64,000 nt of DNA from Symsagittifera roscoffensis (taxonomy: Eukaryota; Xenacoelomorpha; Acoela; Convolutidae). Positions within the stretch are counted from its first letter, which is position 1, and every line of letters begins with the position of its first letter. A program made the translations under genes and the position numbers. The notes beneath the pieces were generated by a model. The model saw nothing but the letters and a program-made list of their open reading frames with translations. It was not told where the DNA came from and made no database searches. Location of the stretch: the NCBI RefSeq assembly GCF_963678635.1, contig NC_087070.1:19439318-19503317 (forward strand). The letters run 5' to 3'. Shown one piece after another: positions 23,340 to 36,016 of this stretch.

Positions 23340-24460
23340 GTAATTTGAACTTTTAGCGAATCTAGATCCTCCGTGGCAATTTAAATTTTGGTTAGAGCAA
23401 TTTCTAATGGCAGTCACAGGCAAGGAAAATGTCAATCCAGAAATTATGCTTGAAGACCATAAAGAAATACTGGAGGAACTACCACCAAGACCAGAAACAG
23501 CGAGAGATAAGGAAGTTACGACTGCAGGAGCAGCCAGAGATCTCAGTGACAAATTAGCGAGAGACGGAGTGAAACTTGAGAACGAAGAGAGAAGAACACG
23601 AGGAAGACAGGTTGGCCACAATATTTATTAAAACGAAATACAAAAGGAGCTTGTATCCAGACTACTTCTTTCCCTTGGAACTAAAGGGAAGAAGAGGTTC
23701 TTACAAAAAACCCCACGTGGAAATATTCAAATTGTCTTTTAAAAGAATTATTGAACTAGCATCGGATTCATTCCAGAAAGTGTAAGGCGTAACATATGGA
23801 AGGTACAAACTCTTAACGAGAATGCAGGAACAAGGAGAGACCCTAGAGGGACTCCACGCGGCGTTAACTGCACAAGCAGAAAGATCTGAGTTGGGAACCC
23901 TAGAGGATGAAATCCTTCGCGATTTGTCTATATCAAAGATGAAAAACATGTCTCTACAAGATACTCTGACTTTCGAAACACTCGCACCAGGGTAAGTTTT
24001 CAAAAGAGATATAACATTTGAACATAGCAAGCTGGCCACAATGGCGTTTCAAGAAATGAACGCAGCAACCATTGCGGGGTCAAGTACCAACTACAATTCA
24101 AGAACTAAATTCAAGCAAGAGCCGGTATTGGCAGTAGGAACTAGGAATGGAGGTACTAGAAAACAACCTTTCAAACGTGAAAACAACAACAACAAAAAAA
24201 AATAGCAGTAGGTCCACACCCTCTAATAGACAAACAAAGCCCTGTAAAAGATGTGGATGCACATTTGAACCGGAACACTTTAACCATTGCCCAGCTATGG
24301 GTAAAACATGCAAGAAGAGCAGTAAACCTAACCATTTCGCAAAAATGTGCCAACAAGTAAGCGAAATAACGGAGGATTCTGAAAAATCTGAAGAGGAACA
24401 TAATCTAATAATGGAAACCTTTGAACGCTGTAGTCAATTTGAGATCATTTCAATATAGCC
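23340..24460 (+). pseudogene. Ty3/gypsy gag remnant
   Basis: Three frames together read as a gag. First comes DPPWQFKFWLEQFLMAVTG-like sequence, then (23797-23993) RYKLLTRMQEQGETLEGL through SKMKNMSLQDTLTFETL, which is typical retrotransposon Gag. A zinc-knuckle segment (24147-24458) reads CKRCGCTFEPEHFNHCP followed by CKKSSKPNHFAKMC. At least two frameshifts and one stop interrupt it. Confidence 0.75.
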
Positions 24461-24542
24461 ATACATACCAAAGGGGGTAAGAATATCATGATGCGTCAAG
24501 GAGAGAATAAAAGAAACAAACCAACCATCAAAGTGGGAGCAA

Positions 24543-25760
24543 ATGAGAAAACAAAAAAGTGAAAACCTTCTCAGAGACCCAACGTCAAACAAGGTAAAGT
24601 CAATCAAGGCCATGGTAGGAATAGATGATCAGATAATACAACTAGCCGAGGATACGGGAAGCCCAGTGTTTTTTCTATACTGGGCGATAACAAAAGAAAT
24701 CATGGACAAATCAAAGAAAACACGATTTATAACAGCAGACATATTAAATCTGGTGACACAGTTTGTGAACTACAAGAAACAGCCTATTCTGATTCTGGGA
24801 GCATTAAAAAAACCTACGGTCAGCAGGCTGGGAGGTGAAAGAAGCCAGGTTCCTGGTAACAGAACGCAGAATTAGATGTTTAATGGGTCTGGACCTCTAA
24901 GGAAAAGTGGGGATATCAACCACTGGGAAACCAGCCCCAAGGGAACTGTCAAGGTTTGTTGTTCTACTGTGTGAGCAGTCAGAAGGTTGGGAAAACAATT
25001 TTTTAACGAAATTCAAAGACTTATTCGAAAGTCACGGAAATTCTAAAAATCATATTGTGAGATCAAAATTCAGATACCCACTTTGCCCGATTCAAGAAAA
25101 AGGGATTATACCAATCCATATACAAGATAAGGTGGAAGCGGAAATTATAAAATTTTTGACTGAAGGTCATATCACCAAGTTAGACATGTGTACAAGAGAT
25201 TGTTTCATTGCCCCAATTGTAATAACAGTAAAAAAAAGACGGTTCGAGAAAAGTTACACAAGGTACAAAACCGATCAACACGCAATTTTTCAAAAAATAA
25301 AATCAGTTACCGAATGTTGACAAATTTATAGATGGAGTGAGCCAAATTGTTACTGAAAACAAGGAGGGCACACTTTAATTCACGGTGCTGGGCCTAAGCT
25401 TTGCGTATAGCCAATTTAAACTGGCTGCAGATACATCCCGCCTGTGCAATTTTAATATTTTCGGGGGTAATGCTACGGGAGCCTAAAGGTTGCTAATAGG
25501 GTTTTATGAGTTGGCAGACAAGTAAGCCGAGTTCCAGAAAGCCATGGACAGAACAATCAACCATGCAAAAAACACTTTCTGCTTTTTGGATGATATTCTC
25601 ATTGTGTCAAAAGGTGAAGAACAAGCAAATTTTTGGAAAAAAGTTCTATAAAAAACCTGAACGATGAAAACTTGGCGTTAAAAAACTCAAAAAATGAATT
25701 CTTAAAACGTGAAGTAGATTGGTTAGGCCATCACCTATCGGACTCGGGGGTTGCGTCAAA
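24543..25760 (+). pseudogene. Ty3/gypsy protease and reverse transcriptase remnant
   Basis: A protease-like DTGSPVFFL motif lies near 24650. RT begins in the frame at 24907-25320 with IPIHIQDKVEAEIIKFL and APIVITVKK. It continues in other frames with YSQFKLAADTSRLCNF (about 25410), FQKAMDRT and the catalytic FLDDILIVSKG (about 25590). Numerous frameshifts and stops are present. Confidence 0.8.
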
Positions 25761-26109
25761 GTTCAACAAAACAAGCTATTCCAAATCTCAACACACCTAA
25801 AAAAAATTTAAACATTTAAGATCCTTCCTGAGTAGTATAAATCATCTATCGAAATTTTTTCCAAACGCGGCAAGCCTACAAATAAACTTCGACCACTTCC
25901 TAAGGGAACCAAAAACAAATATGAAAGTGCCAGTGACAAAATTTGAGTGGGGCGGGTGGAGAACACACAGCCGCGTGCGAAGCCATAAAAACGCACTTGC
26001 TAATATCTCATGGGTACATTATTGCGATGCAAATAGAAATACAAGGGTTAGAAGCCGCGCCAGCCACAATGGATGGTGGCCACTCTGGAGCAGAAAACAG
26101 ATGAGGGGC

Positions 26110-26940
26110 CTTGGGCTCCAATCTCTTTCGCATCCAGATACCTAAATGTACAAGAAAAAAATGCTCCACAAATGAATTAGAGTTACTCGCGTTGTCAACT
26201 GCCCAAAATCAATCAAGAAAAATTTAGTGTTTTTATCCTAAAACTGTTTGTTTGAGAACAACCAATCAGAGTCCAGAATTTTCACAAAATGAATTCTTCG
26301 AGTGCTTTTACAAAAAAAAAGAAAAAATCCACTTGATTTTCCTTCTGATGAAATAAACCTTAACCCTTATTTCTTTTTCGGACGTTCATATTGTTATCCG
26401 GTTAAGTAAAGACCTCTCTAGAAAAACTTATTCAATCAAAGAGTTTACTTTTAAACCAGAAAAATGTATATCAAATCTTAAAACTTACGGCTGAAATACT
26501 CCTGACCAGGAAAAAGTTTTTAATTATTCTCGACAATTTGAATTTATTTAAAAGTTGTTCGATTATTTGTCAAAGATTCTTTTCATCCCCTACTCGCTTC
26601 TCAAAATTGTCAAAAACCTCAGCAAAATTCTTTTTTCCTTCTTTTTTTCGGCAGTTGTTTGATACAATCATTACTTGCTAGGAAAAGAGTTCATCTTTGC
26701 AACTGATCATAATAAAGCCTTAACATCAGCCCTGGATGGGAACAAATCAAACAAAACGTAGCAATCTCGGGTAGATAGATTATTGCCCTATCAATTCAAA
26801 ATTTGTCACATTCCAGGCAAGGACATGCGCTTTGTCGATTATTTATCACGAGCTCCGCATAATGATCCATGGCAGGAATCTGAACTAGACAAAAAGTTTG
26901 TTGTAGCAACAATTAACTCCAATCACAAATAAAGCTTTAG
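26110..26940 (+). pseudogene. Ty3/gypsy RNase H remnant with internal insertion
   Basis: STNELELLALST (about 26160) and YLLGKEFIFATDHNKAL (about 26670) are the two halves of an RNase H domain and should be nearly adjacent. About 450 bp of AT-rich sequence separates them. The tail CHIPGKDMRFVDYLSRAP (about 26815) is the usual junction between RNase H and integrase. Confidence 0.75.
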
Positions 26941-27799
26941 ACTGCATGAGCAGTAGGCTTGAAAAGTATTGTCCACTCACCCGGAACGAAAACGTTCATG
27001 AACATTCTAGAACAAAGGAGTACATAACTCTTCCCCTCACGGTTGCTATGGTAACCAAAGCGGTCAAAAACGAACAATGCTCGACAGGAACGAAATAAAT
27101 CAATTTCCGCTACCGTCCGAACAAACAGCTAAACAGCAGATCTCTAACAAAATTAAACACTTTCTCTTTTTTCAACCCAGCAAACAGTTGACAAGAAATA
27201 CTGAAAAAACAATCCAAAATTCAGCGAATAAAAAATTAAATTAAAAATGAGCGAAAGAAACTACCCTAACTGATGGTACGTCTGGTGGTCGGACTCACTA
27301 CAGGAGGTGAAGAAAGGGAGGAGAGCTCAGTGGATCCGCGGTAGAACAGATCCCTTAACAAGACAAACGATCCGGCAGAGATGGAAGAAGTCACAGAGAC
27401 GCTACAGAGAACGCGAAAAATCATTCGAGGGAGCCAAAGAAATAGAGACAGCTCAGAGAGTGAGACGCGCCAACAGTCTGGAGTAAGGTGACAATTGTCG
27501 GAGGAGCATTAAAAGGAAGCTGACAGCAGACTCCTCTCATTGTGGCAGCTAATCTGGGGAGAGTCAAGTACACCGCCAAGGAGCACACGTGAACCAGCGG
27601 CGACGACGGAAGAAAATTCCCCAGTTCCAATCAGTATATCACCCGCACAGTCTCAAGAAGTTTCGCTGAATGACGTGCAGGTGATCCAAATTGACCTCAC
27701 GACCACAGAAGATATTGAAGATGCACAAGCGCTTCGCACAAACGATCCATCTCGATAAAGTGGACATAGCCGAAAAGATTAAGAGCCGCGAAAGCAGTC

Positions 27800-28330
27800 A
27801 GTGGAGGATACACTGCACAACCTTTCGAAACTATTCGACAAGAATCTCCTCGCAGTGCTAACATCGGAAGATACCTGGATGGATCGGCTCAGAAGTGAGA
27901 TCGAACGAGGGGACAAACAAGTTTTCGAATTAATGGGACCGTATACAAACCCTTTGTGTACCCAGATGGATGTGCAAGACGATTGCATCCTGGTGGATAG
28001 TCGATAATCGACTGGCCGTGCTTGCACAACTGCGACAGGCACAACTAAAACGAATCCACTGAGGACACACAATACAGGAGGCGATGCTGGGAGTCTCAAG
28101 ATACCAGTCGTGTCCTCATATGGACAAGGACATAGTGAATCTCGCGGAAGAATGCAGTAGTTGTACCAGATACGGCAAGAAGGCAAAATATCTAATTCCT
28201 AAAAACGCATCGAAGCCAATACCATTGCTTACGCAGCCGGGCCAGGAACTACAATTAGATTACGCGGCGCCAATAGAAAATCATATTGGAAAAAAAAATC
28301 TACATGCTTTTAGCCATAGATAGATTCTCG
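27800..28330 (+). pseudogene. Ty3/gypsy integrase N-terminal remnant
   Basis: The zinc-binding region reads ...AEECSSCTRYGKKAKYL (28145-28190), followed by LLTQPGQELQLDYAAPIE, the start of the catalytic core. The first catalytic Asp is visible, and then the sequence breaks off. Stops and a frameshift occur upstream around 28010-28060. Confidence 0.75.
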
Positions 28331-28874
28331 AAACTTCCCTCAGTGAAAACAAAAAAAAAGGAAATCTCTTTTGCTATAGTTTCAAATTGTTTTTTCTTCC
28401 AAAACATAGGCTATAGACAGCTGGAAGAAAGTTAAAAATCACAATAAACTGAAAAAATGTATTGCTGTTCGAAAAAATTTCAAGCTGAATTAATCATTGA
28501 CACTTTTTGAAAGACTTGTTTTGTTCCGCCAGAAAATCTGAAAATTAAAGTTTCGAAATTAGAAGTTGATTACGTATTTTGTGACAGATATATCACATTT
28601 GCTGTCCTTCTGAATTAGCCTTCCTCTTAGCCAAAAAAGTGAACTGATATTAACAAAAATTAATGTTTAAACTCGTTTGTGTAACTGGTGTTTGTGCAAC
28701 TGAAAAACAAAGGAAACATTTTTCTTTCCAATTTTGAATTTTTTCAAAAAAATTCTTTATTCACAAAAAATTTATGGTATAAAATTTTATAACGAGCATT
28801 TTTTTTTTTGAAAAACTGTGTAATCAAATTTTTTGGAGTTTTGTTCCGATTTTTGAAGAAAAGGGAATATTTAA

Positions 28875-29290
28875 GCTCGGTTTGGTTTTTTAATCGATCA
28901 AAATAACATTTTTCAACAAAAGTTTTTTATGGCCCACTGAAGATAGCGACTTCGTGAGTTCAAATGTAAAAGATATTTCACCTCCGATTGTTTTTTAAAA
29001 GTTCTGGGGGTTCGAAAATTTTCAACTTTGTCATGTTCTGGACTAAATTATGCGCGCTTTGAAGAGTTATTTATGCGTGGCAAATTATCCCAGCAAAATT
29101 TTTCCAAATTGAATTCAGGCTAGCTAATTGGTCGCATTAATTTCTTACGACTCAAAATTTTAAACTTAGTTTGATAATGTCCAAATGTATAGGTTTTCAA
29201 TATTTTATTTTCCAAAAAACTATTCAATATGAATTAAGGACCAGTCGGATCATTCAGGGGTTTGCCCTGATTACGAGCAGTCTTGTTTAA
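28875..29290 (+). repeat. Dispersed repeat, second family copy
   Basis: This is related to 1436-1931 across its length (CTCGG...GGTTTTTT start, GATATTTCACCT, GGGGGTTCGAAA) and ends in the same GAGCAGTCTTGTTTA block. Confidence 0.55.
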
Positions 29291-30279
29291 TCTCTGAAAT
29301 CATTTTTATTTCCATTATATTGATGGTATCAGTTTTGAAAACCCTTCGCTTATTAATTTTGTATTGATGAAAAAACGCTATTTTTGAAAAAAGCGAGTCA
29401 TACAAACTTCATAGTAGGAAATTGCATGACTAGAGTTTTCCTAGTGTGGAGGTCAGTCTGCCGGTTACACTCTGCAATGGAAATAGCAATCGTATATTTG
29501 TCTATCAAGCTCTTTCTATTTCCCTCGCCGTGCCAACACCAGCAGAAAGTTAGTCCTGCTTGGCCACACACATGTTTTCAGCGTCACCCGTACTGCAACT
29601 CCTTCGTTTCTTACCGTCAAAACTAACCTGTCAGAGAAACAGTACTCACTTTTGTTCATATATTTGCCTTTTATGAACCCAGCAAAACATAAACTCAAAA
29701 GGATAATCTCGCACAGCTTGAGTCATATAACTTTACTTTTTCAAGCCTGGGGAAATAAAAGTAAAAGTTCCAAAAATTCGAATATATCCTAAATGCGCTT
29801 TGAGCGCACCGAAAACTGTCGCTTAATTATTTGAAGACTTTATATATATGGTACTGAAACTGAGATTTTAAGGCGTAGCACGAATTAGTCCCGCCTTCAA
29901 AAATGAAATCAGGTGAGTTGAATAGTCATAAAACTCCTAAGCGACTCAATCTCCAATATTCAGTTGTCGATGTTGACTGTCCTTGAGGAATTTAATCAAA
30001 AGTTTCTTAACAAAAACTGCTGTAAGCCAATTTGCCCTAAAATAGGAGCAGTCTTGTTTCACATCTATAGTAACGACCTATCAATTAAACAAATACTTCT
30101 AATTTAAATTAAACTGACTTTTGAGCCAGATAGATCTGTCGCTTGCGTTCTAAAGAAAACAATTTTTTGCAATTTTATTGTACATTTACTCTTTCCAAAA
30201 TAAAACAAAATTTTACCCTGGCTGAGTTCTCATGTCATCACAACCTCCCTCTTTTTATACGAAGACGTGTCGATGTCAG
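29291..30279. other. Non-coding stretch
   Basis: No supported gene is seen. A short GGAGCAGTCTTGTTT tail at about 30041-30058 matches the end of the dispersed repeat family. Confidence 0.45.
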
Positions 30280-32850
30280 TAGTTGGTTGAACCGGTTTTT
30301 GCTACTGTTTTTTTACAGGTATCTCAAAAGCTCCAGCTTCGTTCGTTTTGTCTATGAATCCTTTGCTCTCGGTCTCTTGGTTGAATCTTGAAGCTAGGAA
30401 AACTGTCCTTTCCGATTCATGGAGTTGGATCCAAACTGTTTTTGACTCCATGTTGAAAGATATAAGTTGCAGGTTTTCCATCGGTCTTTTTCTTGGTTTG
30501 AACATTATATGCCAATATCTAACACTGATGGCAATCTGAATTTTTGTCCAAAACTACTTTCTGCAGCTGTTTTTCATTTTGATCATTTTGGTTTTGAATA
30601 GTTGCGATTAGTCATTTGCACATGTTGAAGAAACAAGAGGTGAGTGAATGAAATATTTGCCCCGTGCCTTCATATCATGCTTGATTGTACGGACTGCTCT
30701 TTTGACCAGTCCAATCAATCATGGGTGGTAGATCGGAGGTTCCCTTCTGCGTACGCCCTGAGATTTGCAACAGCTTTTGAAGTAACTGCTAACAAATTTG
30801 GTTTCGCTGTCAGACTGCCGTTTTTGGTACTTCAAAAATGGCAAAGACTGCTAATTGGAATTACTTGACCGTCAGCATTATAAGTAGCCAATTTTTGCCT
30901 CTACCGTGACCTTATGGTTTTGTTCAGAGACTTCTGTTTTTGTTCACATTGATACGATTTTTCCTTATTATGGTCTGTTCTTCTGGCAGAACTGAGTTCT
31001 AGCGAGAATTTTTTCTACATCTTGTGTTTCGTCAGGCAAACATTTCGCCAGACAAAAATTTGTAATGCAGTTTTTGTTGCCTGTCTTCCAGGATTAGTCT
31101 TCTGAACATCATCCACATCTTCTGAACAATTACATCAACCGTCTGTGTGTCTGAGAAAAAGATGTCGATCGGAAGGAAAAGATTTTTTGATCTTTTGTCT
31201 TGTCAAAACGCATTCTACTTAGAACATCCGCATGAGATAAAAATTATTCAATTTTTAGTCGAGCCATCCTAATGCTAAAGCCCAAATGTTTGTTCTGGGT
31301 GACGCAGTTTTTGGTAAATCATCGACTGAAGCAAAGAGTTGTTGCGAGGTTTTGCGATTAGTTTGCAGATTGCATTTACACCCAAGCAAGAAGTTGACAA
31401 AGATTTGGGTTCTATAAGAGAGTAGCTCGGGTTGGCTGCTGATAGCTTCCTCGAAACGCAGTTCATAGAGTGACCTTGTTTTGAAACAATCCCATCAATG
31501 GTCTATTCATATAAGTCGGAGGTCACCGTCACTACTCTATCCAAAAAGTAAGGGAGCATGTTCAATTTTTCCTCATGCCAATTTCGCTTTGGCAATTTAC
31601 TGAATCATCTAGCAAAGTAAGTCATTAACTTAGAAAATAACGGTATCATTAGTCCGCAGAAACTGGCAGTCCGTAAACAAACAGTTTGTTGTGTTTCGAA
31701 GGTGTGTTTTGGCGCCGATTTTTCGCAAACAGCCAATACTAATGCTTGTTTTTAATAGTTGATAATAAAAAGCCCGAAAAAAAATTTCCAAAGTGGTTTC
31801 GAGTTTAAATTTGACTTATTTTTTGCGAAGTTCATTTTTTGTTTCGAGATTCTCTGCGAGCATAAATTCTTGTGTTGCTCTTTTGTTGTTCCGTAGACCA
31901 GTAGGTTGTCTTGAAAATGGTTTCACCGCTGACTCTACTGAGTGCTTACTGAATGCAATTCTGAGACTCCGAGGAAAATTTTTTTGTCAAGATAGGCCCA
32001 TTCTGAACAACTTATGTTGCGTATTGGATGTACACACTTATTTTGTATAATCATCTAGCTCAGTTTGGTAGTAGGCGTCTGAGAATTCAGTTTTCTACAA
32101 AAAAAACTGTGCTCCTTCTAAATTGTGAAAGTTGTCTTGATGTCGGGTAGTGGCTATTCTTCGTCCATTGTTTTGCCATTGTTACGAACTTTGAAGTCAG
32201 CAGAAAATTCAAATCGACTTTTTTCTTATGCCGCATTAGTTTATCTGCATTAGTTTATCTAGGCTGCACTGGTTCGAATACACTGAGTTTGATCATATAG
32301 TGTAACTTTGCTTTCACTGGATCTTGCATTGAAAATGAAACCTTGCGTGCTGTGCCGAAAAAAAACCTCCAACTGTTGTTTTACCTGGGCCTTATAACCT
32401 TTGACTACCGGTAACTTAACTGAAAACCCGTGTATCAGACACGGGGTTGGTACCAGATCACGTCCATAGAATCCGAAATCCTTGTTTGATCGTACCATTT
32501 CTTATAAGGTAGTTTTGATTCGATTCGGTCATTCCATATCAAATCACACAACGCTGGTCCTTTGCGATAGAAACGGTGTCCATCGTGTGCCTCTAAGCTC
32601 CAAGCAGATCATCTTAGAATGTTCTTCAAGCCTCTTCCAGATGCTCGAAGAGATCATTTTTGTGTCAGTATCCTTACATATTTTCATCTTCACCTCGTTG
32701 TCATCTATGATGGCATTTTCTGCGTGGCAGCCCAGCAATTGTTTCCTCGGATTTCGAAAGATCCAAAGATTTGCTTTTCTTCATTGGTCGGGCATTAACG
32801 CCACTGTTGTAGATCGAAGCACAGCAAGAGAATTGGTTCACAAATTTCTA
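30280..32850 (-). pseudogene. Second decayed Ty3/gypsy pol, minus strand
   Basis: Reading the minus strand downward, there is protease-like sequence at 32738-32544 (DTDTKMISSSIWKRL, where intact proteases have DTGA). A GRDLVPTPCLIHGFSVK segment follows at 32498-32259. RT-like DNLLVYGTTKEQHKN lies near 31890 and RNase H-like SAANPSYSLIEPKSL at about 31430. An integrase-like GLVKRAVRTIKHDMKARG lies near 30680, where the catalytic Glu position has become Lys. Each piece is weak alone, but their order and strand agree. No LTRs were found. Confidence 0.6.
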
Positions 32851-33224
32851 TAAAAACCGATGAGAGTGATAATTTGTTTTAAAAAAGTCCGTATTTATAG
32901 TCGTTATCACCTAATAAAAAATCAAAAACATCAAGGTATATCATTAAGGAAAAAAATGATCTTCGTTCACAAGTTACCATTTTTGATAAAGCTTTACCTA
33001 AATTGCTTTCTACATATGTGGATTAACTTTATGCTTAAGTTTGAGTAAAATCAAGAGAAACTGGTTTGATTGACACATTTCAGCAGGTGCTTAAACTCGA
33101 GCTGATAAAGAGGAGACAGATCAATTTTAGATCCACTTCAAAATATCAGATAAAATTGTATATTTGTTTTCTCCAAGTTTCAACTTAGAGTTTTAACTTA
33201 GACAAGCTGTCTTGTCATCGCAAG

Positions 33225-33436
33225 TGTGATTGTTTGCCGAGCCTATTTGGAGCACCAAGTTTTTTCGTCAAGTTTGGGCCGTATTAAAGTTTTATACGGC
33301 CCAAAATAGCAAACTATCAATTGCTTCTGTTTTTATTGAAAGTCAATCAGATTCTGTTTTCAGTCTGTTTTCAGTCAATCAGACTCGAGCACAATGGCAC
33401 AAAGAGTACTTTTGGGCCGTATAACAGAATAGACCC
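33225..33436 (+). repeat. Repeat fragment with GGGCCGTAT termini and 12-bp hairpin
   Basis: TTTGGGCCGTAT (33273-33284) pairs perfectly with ATACGGCCCAAA (33294-33305) across a 9-nt loop. The same TTTGGGCCGTATAAC motif recurs at 33411 followed by AGACCC, matching the end of the SINE-like repeat at 3855-3880. Confidence 0.5.
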
Positions 33437-33599
33437 GGCGCGCCTTTGTAGTCATTGAAAGTTACTCAGTAATTGGCCAATTGAACCATTTTACAAATCA
33501 TTTTACTCCATAAACTTGCAAAAAATAGCAGGCAAGACGGTAAAAAAACAAGTTGCCAGGAATTTACTTCTAACATTTTTTTTAACAGTTGCACTAAGA

Positions 33600-33682
33600 A
33601 TATTCTGTAAGTTTCTTCTAAAAATGAATGAAAACCCTGCCTCATATTCTGTAAGTTTCTTCTAAAAATGAATGAAAACCCT
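33600..33682 (+). repeat. 39-bp direct repeat, two copies
   Basis: 33600-33638 and 33644-33682 are identical by eye, period 44 bp, starting ATATTCTGTAAG. Just downstream GTTCAAAAAAAATAATGAGTC is also repeated (about 33700 and 33722). Confidence 0.85.
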
Positions 33683-34270
33683 TGATGTTCAAAAGTTCAA
33701 AAAAAATAATGAGTCCCCGAAGTTCAAAAAAAAATAATGAGTCTATTGAACCTCTGATCTGAGCGTTTGGTGGCCGTTTTTTCCAATTTCAAGCTCTGTT
33801 TTTATTATCATAAAGGTCCCCCTGAAATAGAACCATTGTGTTATTGGCAGTAGTCAAATGACCGGCAGTAATCCAGAAATTATTGAAAACAAGCGCAAAT
33901 GCATACATTCTGTATTATGACTAATTAGAGCTTGACTTATTAGACTTATTAAAATAACGAGATTTGCATCACAATAATTCTTTTACAGTTTAATTCACTA
34001 ATTTTGCATTTAGACCACAACGCGCTGCGTTGAATAGATATATTTTTTAACAATTCGACTTTTTTTATATAGCTTTTATTTTTTTCAATTGTTGCATAGC
34101 AAGTCAGCTTTACTGTGTACAGAATTATTTTTTCGGGTCGTTGCCTCGGTCTAAACATAAATCGCTCACCTCGACCCGGGTGCCCTTAATATTTTATGTC
34201 GTGAAAAGTATATTTGACTCTTCTGCGTGTATTGTATCTGACTGCTGACGACATTTTTCATTAGTGATAA

Positions 34271-36016
34271 ATGACGGACGTCGACAAACAGCACGTGACG
34301 ACAAAATCGTTCACTGAGTCGCAGGCAAACTATGGAGAGATATTTGACCAAGAGGGATATCTGCAACAATACTATGGCGCCATGCTAAGTAAAACGGTAT
34401 CTTCAAAAAGATTTTAATGATTAATTTATGCTTATAATTATCTTAGTAAAATTTTGTCGTATTTTTTCGTTTGCAAAAATCGGAAAAAATTTCTACATCA
34501 GTTTTTCAGTCTTCCTAGTTGTTTTTTATAATGGAGTTTCCTTCAATTTCAATGAACCTTTGTGTAATCTTATAAACATTTTAGGTGGTCAAAAAAAAAT
34601 GAATTAGTTTGAAAAACTGAATTCGAAGAGAGGAAACACTCGTGGAGGGCGGAGTTCCAGTTTTTTTTAAATAGGAAGCGTCCTTGAAAACTTGAACCTA
34701 CCGTGAATTTTTCAAGGTACAATTGTGGTTAGTTTCCCAAGAAACTACCCGGGTTTTTTATGTGAAAAAGAGTGCCTCAAACTTGTTCGATTATAGCTTC
34801 GAGGATATGTCAATTTAAGTCGAATAAGTTGGCGCAAATGGGCAGGTTAATTACTAATGAGAAAAAGTTTTGCAACGATCGACCGTCGACCGGGGCATAT
34901 AAATTAATTAATTGCTGTATTTGCTTAAAATTAGTGTGATATGGGACCCCTTTCTCACACTTGCTTTTAACATGGATCACTTTATCGCACTTGTACCTTA
35001 TTCAAAAGTAAAATAGGGTTTTCTTCAAGGTAATTTTCTACTGAATGAAATACTCTAAACAAACGTCTTTTTTAGATCACGGGTTCCATCAAAAACCCCC
35101 TGTTCGAACCCAGTCGAGAGTTTGACGACCACCAGAAGGAAGACATTATCCGCTGTGTACGGTTCAAGATCAGAAATCTCAAGTTCTACATAGAACACAT
35201 ACTACAGGACATGCAGGCTCCTGTGAAGGTCCTCGACATCGGCACCGGACCCTTCTGTGGTACACTTACATTTGTGTCTTATTGCAGCCCCCTCAAAATT
35301 GGTCCACAGTGACGCTTAACTAGAAACAGTTTAGGGGGTCAGAAATAAATGATGGTGTAAAATAGAACTTAAGGTGGCGTAGATATATATATTTTGTTTG
35401 AACAGGAAACGTTATGTACATATCAGCATTTGAAAAAGTGGAATCCATTATCTGCTCTGATTACGTAGAGTCCAACCGGAACTACCTCAAAGACCTCATT
35501 TCTGCCACAACCTCAGAGCAAAAGGGACGCTTCAATTGGCCTCAATTCATGTCGATAGTGTATGGCGACAAGAGTACAAATTTCGTGGAGACGTTTCGTG
35601 AAAAATGCAGAAAAGTATCTCACGTTGACCTCAGTTGCCTCAGTGAAGGCCTTTCAGATGTAGAATCATCAGGACCTTACAACATCATTACTTCCGAATG
35701 GACATTCTCTGAAGGTACGAAAGATTTGACTGAATACGAGGAGCTTTTGAAAAGGTGCAACAACATGCTAACTGTCGGAGGTGCTTTGCTTGTCGAGGAC
35801 GTTTTGGAAGAAACCTTTTCAACTCCCGAGTTCGGAGAGATTGATATAAAATATCCATCAGTGTGGATTTCGGAGCCCTGGATTCGAGATGCGATGGTCC
35901 GACAGGGATTTGTGGTCGAGCAGATCAACTTGTTCTACAATAATGAGAGAAATTCTCCTCATTTTGACGGCTTGGGCGAAATTTTTGTCTGGGCAACAAA
36001 AATCAAAAATGTTTAA
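34271..36016 (+). CDS. NNMT/PNMT/TEMT-family SAM-dependent methyltransferase, three exons
   Basis: Exons are 34271-34396, 35076-35259 and 35406-36016, with GT-AG sites and a frame kept across both junctions (921 nt, 306 residues). The N-terminus has FDQEGYLQQYY, the aromatic motif typical of this family near the active site. Motif I, VLDIGTGPFCG at residues 94-104, binds the S-adenosylmethionine methionine moiety. It is completed across the exon 2/3 junction. IICSDYVESN follows with the acidic residue expected to hold the ribose. The C-terminal half has GGALLVEDVLE and a GFVVEQINLF strand. Family members methylate small amines (nicotinamide, indolethylamines, phenylethanolamine), and the substrate here cannot be told. 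The protein is cytosolic by inference. It is about 40 residues longer than human NNMT. The last 186 bp of exon 3 are duplicated at 37370-37555. Confidence 0.85.

Larger units (their letters stand above)
23061..28330 (+). mobile_element. Decayed Ty3/gypsy LTR retrotransposon
   Basis: In order it holds a probable 5' LTR (about 23061-23283), a primer-binding site, gag with a CCHC knuckle, protease, reverse transcriptase, RNase H and the start of integrase. All are broken by stops and frameshifts. The element stops inside integrase at about 28330 and no 3' LTR was found. About 450 bp of unrelated sequence (about 26215-26665) interrupts RNase H, and 0.8 kb of weakly recognisable sequence separates RNase H from integrase. 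It is unrelated at close range to the 22-kb element. Confidence 0.8.
32851..34270. other. Intergenic stretch with hairpin and short direct repeats
   Basis: No gene is seen. It holds a hairpin (33273-33305), a repeat terminus (33411-33436) and a 39-bp direct repeat (33600-33638 and 33644-33682). The last few hundred bases lie upstream of the methyltransferase start codon. Confidence 0.5.
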
